From contig NZ_CP077311.1 of the NCBI RefSeq assembly GCF_019048265.1, forward strand, positions 3,729,001-3,793,000: a stretch of 64,000 nucleotides of DNA. The letters are read 5' to 3'. The notes under the pieces were generated by a model. The model was not told where the DNA came from. It did not search any database and saw only the letters and a list, made by a program, of their open reading frames with translations. The translations under genes and the position numbers were made by a program. This DNA is from Aeromonas sp. FDAARGOS 1405 (lineage in GTDB: Bacteria; Pseudomonadota; Gammaproteobacteria; Enterobacterales; Aeromonadaceae). This document shows positions 1 to 8,648 of this stretch, one piece after another (the stretch's first letter is position 1; each line of letters opens with the position of its first letter).

Positions 1-538
1 TGCCCGCAGCGCCTGCCACCATGCCAGCCAGGCCGGGCTCACCTGGCCTGCGCACCTTGCCAACCTGATATTTCTCGGCACACCACACCACGGCGCGCCG
101 CTCGAACATGTCGGTCACTGGCTGGAGCAGTTGCTGCCCGCCACCGCCTACAGCGAGCCCTTCGTCAGGCTGGCACGACTGCGCAGTGCAGGCATCAGGG
201 ATCTGCGCCACGGCCAGGTGATCGATGAGGTAGCCATACCCGATCCCGCCGCGCCCTTGCGCGCTCCCCGCATCCCACTCCCCTTGCCCGGTGGCGTCAA
301 CTGCTATGCCATTGCCGCGACCACTGCCGCCAAGCGCAGCCTGCTGGCCGACCGGCTGATTGGCGATGGACTGGTGCCGCTACGCAGCGCCCTCGGCCAG
401 CACAACGAAGCACGCCATCAGCTTGCCTTCCTCCCCGCCCATACCCTGATTGTCTATCGCACCAGTCATATGGCCCTGCTCGCCAGCCCGCAGGTTGGCC
501 AGCAACTACTGCGCTGGCTCAGCCCCTTGCAGCTATAG
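1..538 (+). CDS. alpha/beta hydrolase, C-terminal part (start outside window)
   Basis: Open from the left edge of the window in the frame beginning at base 2, so only the C-terminal ~178 residues are visible. They include LIFLGTPHHGAPLE, the GTPHHG signature of lipase/esterase-like and PGAP1-like alpha/beta hydrolases, then a DGLVPLRSALG stretch (likely acid residue region) and TSHMALL near the C-terminus, where the catalytic His of the fold is expected. The nucleophile elbow (G-x-S-x-G) would lie upstream of the window. Substrate cannot be told. Family assignment is good; function beyond hydrolase is open. Confidence 0.7.
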   Translation, partial: ARSACHHASQAGLTWPAHLANLIFLGTPHHGAPLEHVGHWLEQLLPATAYSEPFVRLARLRSAGIRDLRHGQVIDEVAIPDPAAPLRAPRIPLPLPGGVNCYAIAATTAAKRSLLADRLIGDGLVPLRSALGQHNEARHQLAFLPAHTLIVYRTSHMALLASPQVGQQLLRWLSPLQL

Positions 539-658
539 CGAGCTGGCTATTAAAGCAACAGAGTGCTGGTTCACAAAGGAGCCCTGTGGCACTCTGAGAC
601 GTCAAAGGGAAGACCCACACTGACACCTCATGTGTCCCCACTGCAAAGGAGCGCCACG

Positions 659-766
659 ATGGCCAAAGCAAGCAAGAAAGAGATCAAGAAGAAGATCGCC
701 GCTCGTCTTGAGAAAATTGCCAAGCATGAAGGCAAGATCAAGAAGCTGAAGAAGGCCCTGAAGTAG
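659..766 (+). CDS. 35-residue lysine-rich basic protein
   Basis: ATG at 659 is preceded by AAAGGAG about 6 bases upstream, and the reading frame gives MAKASKKEIKKKIAARLEKI followed by 15 more residues. It has 14 Lys and 1 Arg in 35 residues with regularly spaced Ile/Leu, so it should form one strongly basic amphipathic helix. A perfect rho-independent terminator follows directly (781-807), which supports a dedicated short transcript. A longer in-frame start at 563 exists but lacks this ribosome binding site. I do not recognise a named family. Binding to nucleic acid or to acidic partners is plausible from charge alone, which is inference. Confidence 0.6.
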   Translation: MAKASKKEIKKKIAARLEKIAKHEGKIKKLKKALK

Positions 767-780
767 GGCCCACAGCATAT

Positions 781-807
781 GAAAAACCGCCAGCTGGCGG
801 TTTTTTC
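781..807 (+). terminator. rho-independent terminator after the Lys-rich gene
   Basis: ACCGCCAGCTGGCGGT hairpin flanked by an A-tract and a T6 tract; 15 bases after the stop codon at 766. The symmetric A/T flanks could let it work on both strands. Confidence 0.85.
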
Positions 808-1017
808 ATCCCGATTTTCGCCCCTTTACCATCGTTTTGATACCAATGGCCTTGATGTAAACGCCTCAAGCGCACATCAGCAAAACAACCCGGCTGAAAC
901 CACGCACGTTCTCATCACCGCTATTTGGTCTAACAGCGCCAATCGGGCGCCGCGCCCATCCTTACCAGCAACTACCTTCAACTGAGTGTTTGATATGAGC
1001 CAGCAGTGGAGCGCCAT

Positions 1018-1221
1018 ATGTACTCTTACACCCTCACCTTCAGGGAAGATGTCGATCGCCTGACCGCCCCCGAGCAAGAGATTACCTTGCAGAGCCCCGC
1101 TCAGGCGGGGGATTTTATTATCCTCTCCGACGGCAGCCGCCATCAGGTGATGTTTGTCACCCACCGCGCCCACTACAGCAGCCTCTATCTCGATAAAGGG
1201 GTCAGGGTACCGCAGAGTTAG
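1018..1221 (+). CDS. hypothetical protein, 67 aa
   Basis: Starts at ATG 1018 with GGAG at 1008-1011; a GTG at 1006 is an alternative start in the same frame. The protein begins MYSYTLTFREDVDRL and has an alternating hydrophobic/polar pattern that suggests a small beta-rich fold. No signal peptide, membrane segment or known motif is visible. It ends with a stop at 1221, before an AT-rich stretch. I do not recognise the family. Confidence 0.45.
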   Translation: MYSYTLTFREDVDRLTAPEQEITLQSPAQAGDFIILSDGSRHQVMFVTHRAHYSSLYLDKGVRVPQS

Positions 1222-1336
1222 TGGCTATCGCCTTTAATTGATGGGGCTGGGTGAAATATTCACGCCGTTGACGTAATAATCATCGCATCATGTCAACGTT
1301 CCTTTATCTCTATCACGATATATCTGAGGAAGCGCG

Positions 1337-1381
1337 ATGAAAAAATCCAACATTGTCTTATATCAAATTAAATTTATTTAG
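1337..1381 (+). other. possible 14-codon micro-ORF in AT-rich stretch
   Basis: The 1222-1519 intergenic stretch turns AT-rich at about 1340. It holds a 14-codon frame (MKKSNIVLYQIKFI) whose ATG at 1337 is preceded by GAGGAAG. It could be a leader peptide, a gene remnant or chance. Nothing else is evident in this interval. Confidence 0.2.
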
Positions 1382-1519
1382 CCACGAAAAAACAAATCAT
1401 ACCTCACAAAAACAAATCACCATCACTCAATATCATTGACCACACCCTTGGTGCGTTATAACAATTACTTTGTTGAACATATTTATTCGCAAGTCATTAT
1501 TAGTGATGGAGTTATCACA

Positions 1520-2146
1520 ATGAATAAACTTATCTTACCCATAGCATTAATTACCTGTGCCACGCTCGCTCACGCAGAGTCCAGCACTATTATCAACGGT
1601 CTGGATTTTGGTCCATTAGCTCAGTTGGCTGGCACATGGAAAAGCACTGATGCTGGTGGTGTAGATGTAGCACCCGGCCAGGAGGGTAGCAAAGTTGGCA
1701 AAGGGGGGCCGGCAGTGGAACCCTTTTACGAAGTCATTACTTTTGAACCGGCTGCCGATGCTAAAAATGCCAGCGAACAATATCTGGTAGCCATGTATTA
1801 CAAGCAGGAAGTATTCAGAAAAAGCGATAATGGGAAATTTCATGACCAACGCGGTTATCTGATTTATGACAAGACCAATCAGCTTGTTTACAACTCATAC
1901 TGTATACCTCGTGCAGTCTGTGTGGTCACTGAAGGCAAAGCGGGTAACAAAATCGAGTTCAAGACGGGCAAGCGCGGTATTGCGGAAAGCAATTATATGA
2001 CCATTAATGATTCCACCGCGGATTTCTCGATGACTCTGGACTTCTCAGAGAAAAATCTCCTCAAATACAGTCAAACCACCAACCTGATGGTGTATGGCAA
2101 GCCATTCGCACACTCCGATAGTGCATCCCTGACCAGAACCAATTGA
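1520..2146 (+). CDS. secreted haem-binding beta-barrel (nitrobindin/FABP-like) family protein
   Basis: ATG at 1520 with GGAG at 1508-1511 opens MNKLILPIALITCATLAHAE, a clear signal peptide with A-x-A cleavage after residue 20. The mature part carries GLDFGPLAQLAGTWKS, FYEVITFEP and EVFRKSDNGKFHDQRGYLIY, a pattern I know from proteins annotated as haem-binding beta-barrel domain (nitrobindin/THAP4-like, PF08768 clan). Mature length (~188 residues) fits a single 10-strand barrel. A periplasmic site is inferred from the signal peptide. The region is AT-richer than its surroundings, suggesting a different history. Haem binding itself is not shown by the sequence. Confidence 0.65.
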   Translation: MNKLILPIALITCATLAHAESSTIINGLDFGPLAQLAGTWKSTDAGGVDVAPGQEGSKVGKGGPAVEPFYEVITFEPAADAKNASEQYLVAMYYKQEVFRKSDNGKFHDQRGYLIYDKTNQLVYNSYCIPRAVCVVTEGKAGNKIEFKTGKRGIAESNYMTINDSTADFSMTLDFSEKNLLKYSQTTNLMVYGKPFAHSDSASLTRTN

Positions 2147-2155
2147 TGTTTCATG

Positions 2156-2184
2156 GCCAAGGTATTCATTATCTTGGCTTTTTT
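2156..2184 (+). terminator. terminator after beta-barrel gene
   Basis: GCCAAG (2156-2161) pairs with CTTGGC (2173-2178) and is followed by T6. It overlaps the 3' end of the convergent gene on the other strand. Confidence 0.65.
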
Positions 2185-2635
2185 ATATTCGTCGATAGTC
2201 TATCCTGATGGCATCCTTATCCCACTCGGGATTGAGTACACCGGCATACCAGAGTGTCAGAATGACATCCATCTGATTGTTATGCTTCACAACCTTGCCG
2301 CTCTTACAGGCCGAGAGCACCTCCAGCCATAACTGCTCGGGATTGATCGGTTTGGTAATATCCTTGTGTGACAATAAATCAATGGCAGCCAACACATATG
2401 CTCTGGTTTTGGTCGCAGCTACATAATGAACTGGCATGATGCAACTGATACAACCAAGACTGCAAAGAGTCAGAAAAGTGACCTTTGGATTATTTTTAAA
2501 TTTACCTGTACTGATATCATCACCAAATGCTTCAGCAATAGCCATATCCCAGGCTGTGACATGACCGTAATTATTCTGTACCATCAGATGAACAGCTCTC
2601 AGCGCTGCTCCACCGTATTTACCATAGATAATCAT
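2183..2635 (-). CDS. DUF6979-like protein, 150 aa
   Basis: The start ATG at 2635 has GGAGGGA eight bases upstream, better than the longer in-frame start at 2710. The protein opens MIIYGKYGGAALRAVHLMVQ and ends with a KHNNQMDVILTLWYAGVLN segment. The pattern of a K-Y-G-x-A-A-x-x-A-V start, a W-(D/E)-x-A-x-x-x-x-F-G centre and an HN-x-QMDV-x-LxLW segment matches, from memory, the uncharacterised DUF6979 family. A short Cys-containing hydrophobic stretch (LCSLGCISC) lies mid-protein. Function unknown. It converges with the beta-barrel gene and shares its AT-rich composition. Confidence 0.5.
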   Translation of the reverse strand: MIIYGKYGGAALRAVHLMVQNNYGHVTAWDMAIAEAFGDDISTGKFKNNPKVTFLTLCSLGCISCIMPVHYVAATKTRAYVLAAIDLLSHKDITKPINPEQLWLEVLSACKSGKVVKHNNQMDVILTLWYAGVLNPEWDKDAIRIDYRRI

Positions 2636-2784
2636 CACTAATCCCTCCGTTTGCCACATAGTAAGGCCAAACAGGCGAGATAGGCTAAAATAAATATCAA
2701 TCACGACCATCGAGTTTTTCCATTGATAACAAATCCATTTTTAGCTGAATTAAATATTGATCCATATCAATGTTATATCTTGAA

Positions 2785-2808
2785 AGGCTGACTGGTCGAT
2801 GTCAGCCT
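2785..2808 (-). terminator. hairpin downstream of the rlpA-like gene
   Basis: AGGCTGAC (2785-2792) pairs with GTCAGCCT (2801-2808). Read leftwards it is followed by TTC, a weak T-tract. It lies about 50 bases past the RlpA-like stop and is probably its terminator. Confidence 0.4.
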
Positions 2809-2860
2809 CCCAATATCATTCATCAACATCCATTTTCGTGTATAAACAGGTCCCCCCAGC

Positions 2861-3250
2861 CTAGAGCACCTCTATTTTTACATTGATAATCCCGTCACGA
2901 ATATTGCCGATGGTGCTAAACGCAGATTTGGAGAGATCGATAATACGCCCCCTTTTAAAGGCGCCGCGATCATTGACCTTGACCACTACGCTCTTGCCGT
3001 TGGCGAGGTTGGTCACCCGCACCATAGCGCCGAAGGGCAATTCCATATGGGCGGCGCTGTTGAGGTTGTTGCGATAGATCTCGCCGCTGGCGGTCTTTTT
3101 GCCGTGATAACGGTCGGCATAATAGCTGGCGTAACCGGTCTCGCTATAACCGCGCCAGCTGCCGCCGTGGCTCTCGTCATAACGGCTGCTACAGGCCGCC
3201 AGCAGCAGGCAAAGAGATAACAGCAGCCCTTTCTGGATATATTGCACCAT
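2861..3250 (-). CDS. rlpA: RlpA-like septal-ring lipoprotein (DPBB domain)
   Basis: ATG at 3250 preceded by GGAGAGGGGA. Residues 1-20 form a lipoprotein signal with lipobox LLAAC-SS, so the mature protein should be lipid-anchored. Residues ~40-129 are a double-psi beta-barrel of the RlpA type: GYASYYADRYHGKKTASGE, LPFGAMVRVTNLANGKSV, VKVNDRGAF and RIIDLSKSAF are the usual RlpA blocks. RlpA proteins can be lytic transglycosylases acting on denuded peptidoglycan at the septum. At 129 residues this one lacks the C-terminal SPOR domain of long RlpA, so septal targeting by SPOR is not expected. It is alone in its transcription unit. Confidence 0.8.
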   Translation of the reverse strand: MVQYIQKGLLLSLCLLLAACSSRYDESHGGSWRGYSETGYASYYADRYHGKKTASGEIYRNNLNSAAHMELPFGAMVRVTNLANGKSVVVKVNDRGAFKRGRIIDLSKSAFSTIGNIRDGIINVKIEVL

Positions 3251-3424
3251 TCCCCTCTCCTCTCTTCTTTTCGCTATGCGCAATTTTTCTTCTTCGATAC
3301 GGCCGGTGACGCTGGCGACACGGGCGGGAGACCTCACCTTGCCATAGCTCCAAGGCACTCATCATGTTACTCGCCTTGTTGTCAGGCAACAGCGACCGCG
3401 CGGCTACTTTGCCATATCTTCCAT

Positions 3425-3452
3425 GCAAAAAGGGAGGCAAATGCCTCCCTTT
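3425..3452 (-). terminator. terminator of the muk operon
   Basis: AAAGGGAGGC / GCCTCCCTTT stem with a 4-base loop; read leftwards it ends in T5 (A-tract at 3427-3431 on the + strand). It lies 46 bases past the mukB stop. Confidence 0.85.
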
Positions 3453-3497
3453 CAACTAGTTACCGGTCATCCCTTGTCGGGATGGGCCAGAGACTTC

Positions 3498-6400
3498 TCA
3501 GGCAATCAGCTTGTCATCGCTAAAGCCAAAGCCACGCAGACCCACCACATGCACATGCTCGTGCTTGCCCTGCACCTTGCGGATGAGCTTGTAGGTAGTT
3601 CCCTTCTCGGGGCTGATGTTCTCGGGTGCCGCGATAAGCAGTTGCATATCCTGGCGCTCGCACAGCTCGAACAGGGTGGCGATAGATTTGCCATCCAGAC
3701 GGGCCGCTTCGTCGAGGAACAACAGACGGCAGGGGGCGATATCCTTGCCGCGCAGACGGCGGGACTCCTCCTCCCAGCTGATCAGCACCATCAGCAAGAT
3801 AGCCTGACCGGTACCGATCGCCTCACCGGTGGAGAGCGCACCGCTCTCGGCCCGCAGCCAGCCATCGGCGCCGCGCTGCACCTCGATCTCCAGCTCCAGA
3901 TAGTTGCGATAGTCGAGCAGCACGTCGCCCATCACCTGATAGCTGCGATCCCCCTGCTCGACCTGCGGATTCAGGCGCTGGAACAGCTTGGCCATCGCCT
4001 CGGAGAAGCTGAGCTCCTTGTCGGCGAACAGATCGTTGTGCATGGCGGTTTGATCGGCCAGTGCCGTCAGCAGACGGGTGTGAGCCTCGCGGATATTGAC
4101 GTTGAGGCGCACTCCGCGCACCAGACCGAAGGCGATGTTCTGCAAGCCCTGGTTGAGCACCCGGATGCGGTTCTGCTCGCGGCGGATGATATTGGTGATC
4201 TTGGCCGCCACCTCATGGGAGGAGAGCGACAGATGGGTTTCCCGCTGCTTGAGCTCGTCAGCCAGACGGGCCAGCTCGATCTCCATCTCCTCGATCGCTT
4301 CGACCGGATCATCGGAGCGGATGATGTCGTTGCGGATGCGGTCCTTGAGGTAACGATAGACCTGCACGTAGAAGGCCACCTTCTGCTCGGTGCTACGGTT
4401 GCCCTCAGAGAGACGCAGCGCATCGCGCAGAGCCTCGTCGTGGGCCACCGCCACCCGCAGGGCGCCGAGGGCCTTGTCCGACATGGAACGCAGCTCGTCG
4501 CTGTCGAGGTACGCCAGCTCGCGCTTGTTGAGGCGCTTCTCGACGTCGGTCTCCCGCGCCAGCCGCACCACCCGCGACCAGCTCGCCTTGTGACCCACCA
4601 GAGATTTACGGGCGCTGTAGTAATCCTTCCCTTCCAGCTTGAGACGACCGCCGAGGGATTCGATCTCCCGCTTGGTGACCTGCAGCTGGGCCTCGGCGCT
4701 GGTGCGACGGGAACGGGTACGGATCAGCAGCTCTTCGATCTCTTTCTTGTGGGCGCGCGCCTTCTCTTCCATATCGTCAGAGAGGGTCAGCCCCATGGCC
4801 GCCAGCTCCTGTTCGAACTCGGCCAGGGTCTGGCGCTTGGCCTCGACGCTGGAGTTGAGGGCGGTGCGCAGCTGCAACGCCTCGGTATGGCGCAGGGCAA
4901 TCTGCTTGTGCTGCTCACCGGCGGTGCGGGCAGCCAGCTCGGCCGCTTTCAGCTTCTCTTTGAGTCGCTCGCTCATCTCGGAGGCCTTGCCCAGCAGGTC
5001 TTGCGCATCCTGATAGGCAAAGTGCGGCAGACGCGCCACCAGCTGATCGAGGGCGTAGCAACGGCGCTTCTGCTCGGCCAACAGGTCGCTCACTTCATCA
5101 TAGGCAGCTTGCAGCGCGGCAAGATCCTGCGGATCCTGACGCAGCACCTGCACCATGGTTTCCAGTTTTTCCAGCGACTTGCCGTGCTTGGCGATAAAGG
5201 CTTCGGCCTGTTTCAGCGCTTCCACATCGGCGTGAGCCGCCTCGAGGCGGGCCACCAGATCAGTCTCGGCAAACAGGTGGGCAAAGGGCAGCATCCCCTG
5301 CACCAGCTGGATATGGCGGGTCAGCTGGGCGGCGGCCGCTTTGGCCTCGGCCAGCTGCTTGTCGCACTCACCGATGGCCCCTTGCAGCGTGCGCAGTTCG
5401 GCCTGCTTGGCCTGCACTTCGGCTTCGGGGTCGGGGCGGAAGGCGATATCCAGATGCTGACCGATAAAGTCGCGGAAGTGACCGTAGAGACGGTGGTACT
5501 TCTGCTGCTCGAAAGCGGCCTTGGCGTAACCCTCGATGAGCCCTTCGCGCTCAAGGTCGAGCTGCTCGATCCGCTTTTCCCGGGCGGCGCGGCCAAACAG
5601 CGGCAGCTCGGGGTAGCGGGAGAAGCGCACCTGACGCTTGCTGGTGCGCACCAGCACGGCGTCCCCCAGCTCGTCGGCTTCCACCAGATCCTCGTCAAAG
5701 GAGTCGGGGTTGCCCTGAATCAGGTAGATATCTTCCGGGCAATCTTCCAGCTTTTTCAGCCGCTCGATGGCACCCTCAAGGTCGAGCACCACCAAAGCGC
5801 TGCGAGCCGGGCCATAGAGCGCGGAGTAGTAAGGGGCATCGTCGATGGAGATGTCGTCGTAGACATCGGAGAGCAGCACGCCCCCCACTTGCTCGGCGAT
5901 GCGGGCAAGACGGGGATCCGCCTCGCCAGCACCCAACTGCAGGTTGCGAATTTGCAGCTCCAGCGCCTGTTTCTGCGCCGCAATGCGGTTGCTCTCCTGC
6001 TCGAACTCGCGCTCCTTGTCGAGCACGGTCTGCATACCGGCCGAAAGCTCTTCGGCGGTGGCGAGCGGCAAACCGCTCTGCTCGCGCAGCTGCTCGAGTT
6101 TTTCAAAGGATTTCAGCCAGCGCGGCGCCAACTTTGTGAGCTCCGCAATATCGCGGCCGAGCTGGGTACCCTGATGCTCGAGGCTGGCGCGGCGCTGATT
6201 CACCTCCGCCTGCTGCTCGGAGAGCTCCTCCTGACGAGTGCGCTGGGCTTCGAGGAAGATCTCCAGCTCGTCGCTGCTGGCAATAAGCTGGCCAGAGGCC
6301 TGCTGCAGCTCATCGCGCAGCTTGAAGAGACTCTTCTGGCTTTCGCTCTCTTTCTCGAGGCGAGCCAGCGCGGCGCGCAGCCCCTGCCCCTGGGCAATGC

Positions 6401-7925
6401 GAGCCTTGTCTTCGATGTGACGCTTGAGCAGCGCCTGCGCGGTAGGCCAGGCGGCCTCGCGCACTGTTTCCGGAGCGATGCTGAGCAGCAGCGCCAGCGC
6501 CGCTTCGTGCTCGGCCACAGCCGCCTTGGCCAGCGCCAATTGCTGTTCGGCCCCCAGCACCCGGCTGGTGAGGCTCTGCTCGGCGGCGCGGAACTGGTGC
6601 AGGGTGTCGCTCGCCTGTTCGGCGGTCAGCCCTGGCAGCTCGCACTGCTCGCGGGCAGCCTCCAGCGCCTGCACCGCCTGACGGTACTGGATGGCGCGGG
6701 TCTGCTGGATATCGAGCGCCTGCTGGTAGTCGGCCAGCTGGGTCTTGAGGCTGTCGACTTCGGCCTGTGCCAGCTCCTTGCGCTCTTCCACTTCCAGCAG
6801 CTGGCCGTGGATCTCCTCCACTACCGCCTGCTGCTGCTCGAGTTTGTCAGAGAGATCCGCCAGATCGGCGCGATACATCTCGATCTTCTTCTGCAAGCTG
6901 ACAGCCGCCATCACCTTGGCCAGATGCTCGGAGGCAGACTCCAGCTCGTCGGTCAGCAATTTTTCGCGGTTGGTGAGCTGTTCCACCTCGTCGGCCAGAT
7001 AGATGGCGCGCTGCTTCTCTTCGGCCAGAATACGGCGCTTGTCGGCCAGCTCCTGGCGCGCCTTGAGGGCCAGCTCGGAGAGACGGCTCTTCTCGGCGGC
7101 GTTGCGCACATAGTCGGCGGCCACATAGTGGGTGGTCTCGGTGATGAGGTTCTTGAACAGATCCCGCTGACCCTGGGTCTCCTTGATGGCCTCCAGGGTG
7201 CGGCGGTTTTCATAGATGGCCGCCTCCATATCTGCAAACGCCTTGCGCACCCCGGAGTTCTCCGGCAGCAGGTATTCGCGCAGGGAACGGCTGATGGACG
7301 AGGAGATGCCGCCGTAGAGGGAGGCTTCGATCAGGCGATAGAACTTGCCGCGATCTTTTTGATCACGCAGCTTCTTCGGGGTGATGCCGAACTCGAACAT
7401 GAAGTTGTGATAGTCGGTCACCGTATTGAATTTGGCGACTTTCAGCGCCCCCAGCTCGGCGGCAGCCCCTTTCAGATCGGTAAAGGCGCGTACCCGCCCC
7501 TTGCCGTCATCGAGCTTCTCCAGCAGCAGGTCGGTCGGCGCCAGATTCTCCGGCACATCCACCAGTGCAAACGGGGTGATGTTGACCTTGTTGTCGCGGT
7601 TGGCCACCTGCTCGAGGTGCACGCCGACCCAGATCCGCTGTTCGCGGCTGTTCATCACTTCCAGCAGGGAGTAGCAGTGGCCACGCTGCAGCTTGCCGTA
7701 GAGCCCCTTGTCACGGGAGGCGCTGCTCGATCCCGCTTCCGTGGTATTGCGGAAGTGAAGCAGTGACTGGTCGGGGATGAGCGCCGCGATAAAGGCCGCC
7801 ATGGTGGTGGACTTGCCCGCGCCGTTGCCGCCGGAAAGAGTGGTGACCAGCTGGTCGAGATCGAAGGTCCGGGCAAAGAAGCCGTTCCAGTTGACCATGG
7901 TCAGGGATTTGAACTTGCCTCGCAC
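3498..7925 (-). CDS. mukB: chromosome partition protein MukB
   Basis: 1475 residues, near the ~1486 of E. coli MukB. It is the SMC-like ATPase of the MukBEF condensin that compacts and segregates the nucleoid. The N-terminal head has MVNWNGFFARTFDLD and Walker A SGGNGAGKSTT (residues ~31-41). Long coiled-coil arms surround a central hinge (~650-800), and the C-terminal head has LSTGEAIGTGQA (signature-like) and RLLFLDEAARLDG (Walker B). It starts with GTG at 7925, only three bases after the mukE stop, with GGAGG in the end of mukE, so translation is probably coupled. Last gene of cmoM-mukF-mukE-mukB. The opposite strand is open for 1447 codons here, which is a codon-usage shadow. Confidence 0.97.
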   Translation of the reverse strand: MRGKFKSLTMVNWNGFFARTFDLDQLVTTLSGGNGAGKSTTMAAFIAALIPDQSLLHFRNTTEAGSSSASRDKGLYGKLQRGHCYSLLEVMNSREQRIWVGVHLEQVANRDNKVNITPFALVDVPENLAPTDLLLEKLDDGKGRVRAFTDLKGAAAELGALKVAKFNTVTDYHNFMFEFGITPKKLRDQKDRGKFYRLIEASLYGGISSSISRSLREYLLPENSGVRKAFADMEAAIYENRRTLEAIKETQGQRDLFKNLITETTHYVAADYVRNAAEKSRLSELALKARQELADKRRILAEEKQRAIYLADEVEQLTNREKLLTDELESASEHLAKVMAAVSLQKKIEMYRADLADLSDKLEQQQAVVEEIHGQLLEVEERKELAQAEVDSLKTQLADYQQALDIQQTRAIQYRQAVQALEAAREQCELPGLTAEQASDTLHQFRAAEQSLTSRVLGAEQQLALAKAAVAEHEAALALLLSIAPETVREAAWPTAQALLKRHIEDKARIAQGQGLRAALARLEKESESQKSLFKLRDELQQASGQLIASSDELEIFLEAQRTRQEELSEQQAEVNQRRASLEHQGTQLGRDIAELTKLAPRWLKSFEKLEQLREQSGLPLATAEELSAGMQTVLDKEREFEQESNRIAAQKQALELQIRNLQLGAGEADPRLARIAEQVGGVLLSDVYDDISIDDAPYYSALYGPARSALVVLDLEGAIERLKKLEDCPEDIYLIQGNPDSFDEDLVEADELGDAVLVRTSKRQVRFSRYPELPLFGRAAREKRIEQLDLEREGLIEGYAKAAFEQQKYHRLYGHFRDFIGQHLDIAFRPDPEAEVQAKQAELRTLQGAIGECDKQLAEAKAAAAQLTRHIQLVQGMLPFAHLFAETDLVARLEAAHADVEALKQAEAFIAKHGKSLEKLETMVQVLRQDPQDLAALQAAYDEVSDLLAEQKRRCYALDQLVARLPHFAYQDAQDLLGKASEMSERLKEKLKAAELAARTAGEQHKQIALRHTEALQLRTALNSSVEAKRQTLAEFEQELAAMGLTLSDDMEEKARAHKKEIEELLIRTRSRRTSAEAQLQVTKREIESLGGRLKLEGKDYYSARKSLVGHKASWSRVVRLARETDVEKRLNKRELAYLDSDELRSMSDKALGALRVAVAHDEALRDALRLSEGNRSTEQKVAFYVQVYRYLKDRIRNDIIRSDDPVEAIEEMEIELARLADELKQRETHLSLSSHEVAAKITNIIRREQNRIRVLNQGLQNIAFGLVRGVRLNVNIREAHTRLLTALADQTAMHNDLFADKELSFSEAMAKLFQRLNPQVEQGDRSYQVMGDVLLDYRNYLELEIEVQRGADGWLRAESGALSTGEAIGTGQAILLMVLISWEEESRRLRGKDIAPCRLLFLDEAARLDGKSIATLFELCERQDMQLLIAAPENISPEKGTTYKLIRKVQGKHEHVHVVGLRGFGFSDDKLIA

Positions 7926-7928
7926 CGG

Positions 7929-8648
7929 TTATACCTCCAGATCCAGTTGTTCTTCATCGAGATCCGCCTCGATGTCATCAAAGAGCGAGTCGCTGCTCGG
8001 CATTTCGTCGTCGTGGAAGATGGCTTCACCCTCCTGGATCATCCGCAGCTGGACGGCGCGCGGATCTTCATCGGAGCGCACGTCAGCGGCGAAACGGAAC
8101 ACCGATTCGTTGACCCGGAATTTATCCCCGTTGCCAAGGGCGGTGATCATGCCAAGACGGCGCAAACGGCGCATGGAAGTACGGATCTTTTCGAGCAACT
8201 TCTTCTTGTCGAGATCGGTACCACCTGAGCGGCTGTTGACCATCCGCAGCAGCTGCTTCTCGTCGGCGAGGCTCAGCACCTCTTCTTGCAGCTCGGCCAT
8301 GGCGAATACCCCTTCCGAGGCGAGACGATCCGGGCTCAGGTAGAGGTAGCAGAGCACCTTGCCCACCAGCATATCGAGCTCGGAGAGCACAGTGGTGCCG
8401 ATATCGGAGCTCGGGCGCGGGCGCAGGTAAAAGAAGCCTTCCGGCGCCTTGATCAGCTCCACCTGATAGCGGCCGTAGAAGATCTCCAGCTCGCTGTGAT
8501 ATTCGACCAGCGCCGAATGCTGCTCGAACTCGTCGGCACTGATGTGGCGGCCGGAGCGCAAGGCGGTATCGATGCGCGGAAACAAGGGGTTGGCAATCGC
8601 CTCTGCGAGACGCAGCGGCAAGGGAAACTCAGAATTGATCAATGACAT
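7929..8648 (-). CDS. mukE: chromosome partition protein MukE
   Basis: 239 residues. Dimeric winged-helix (KITE) subunit that bridges MukF and the MukB heads. Clear identity with E. coli MukE across [54 protein letters not shown] and [15 protein letters not shown]; the C-terminus is acidic, as in the family. I place the start at ATG 8648 ([17 protein letters not shown]), matching the E. coli N-terminus, rather than the longer frame to 8726. This start overlaps the mukF stop by 20 bases, which supports translational coupling. Confidence 0.95.
   Translation of the reverse strand: MSLINSEFPLPLRLAEAIANPLFPRIDTALRSGRHISADEFEQHSALVEYHSELEIFYGRYQVELIKAPEGFFYLRPRPSSDIGTTVLSELDMLVGKVLCYLYLSPDRLASEGVFAMAELQEEVLSLADEKQLLRMVNSRSGGTDLDKKKLLEKIRTSMRRLRRLGMITALGNGDKFRVNESVFRFAADVRSDEDPRAVQLRMIQEGEAIFHDDEMPSSDSLFDDIEADLDEEQLDLEV

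Noticed and set aside
3423..7766. 1447-codon open frame opposite mukB
   Set aside because: Repetitive Leu/Gly/Gln/His content and exact antisense register to mukB show a codon-usage shadow; there is no ribosome binding site or family motif.
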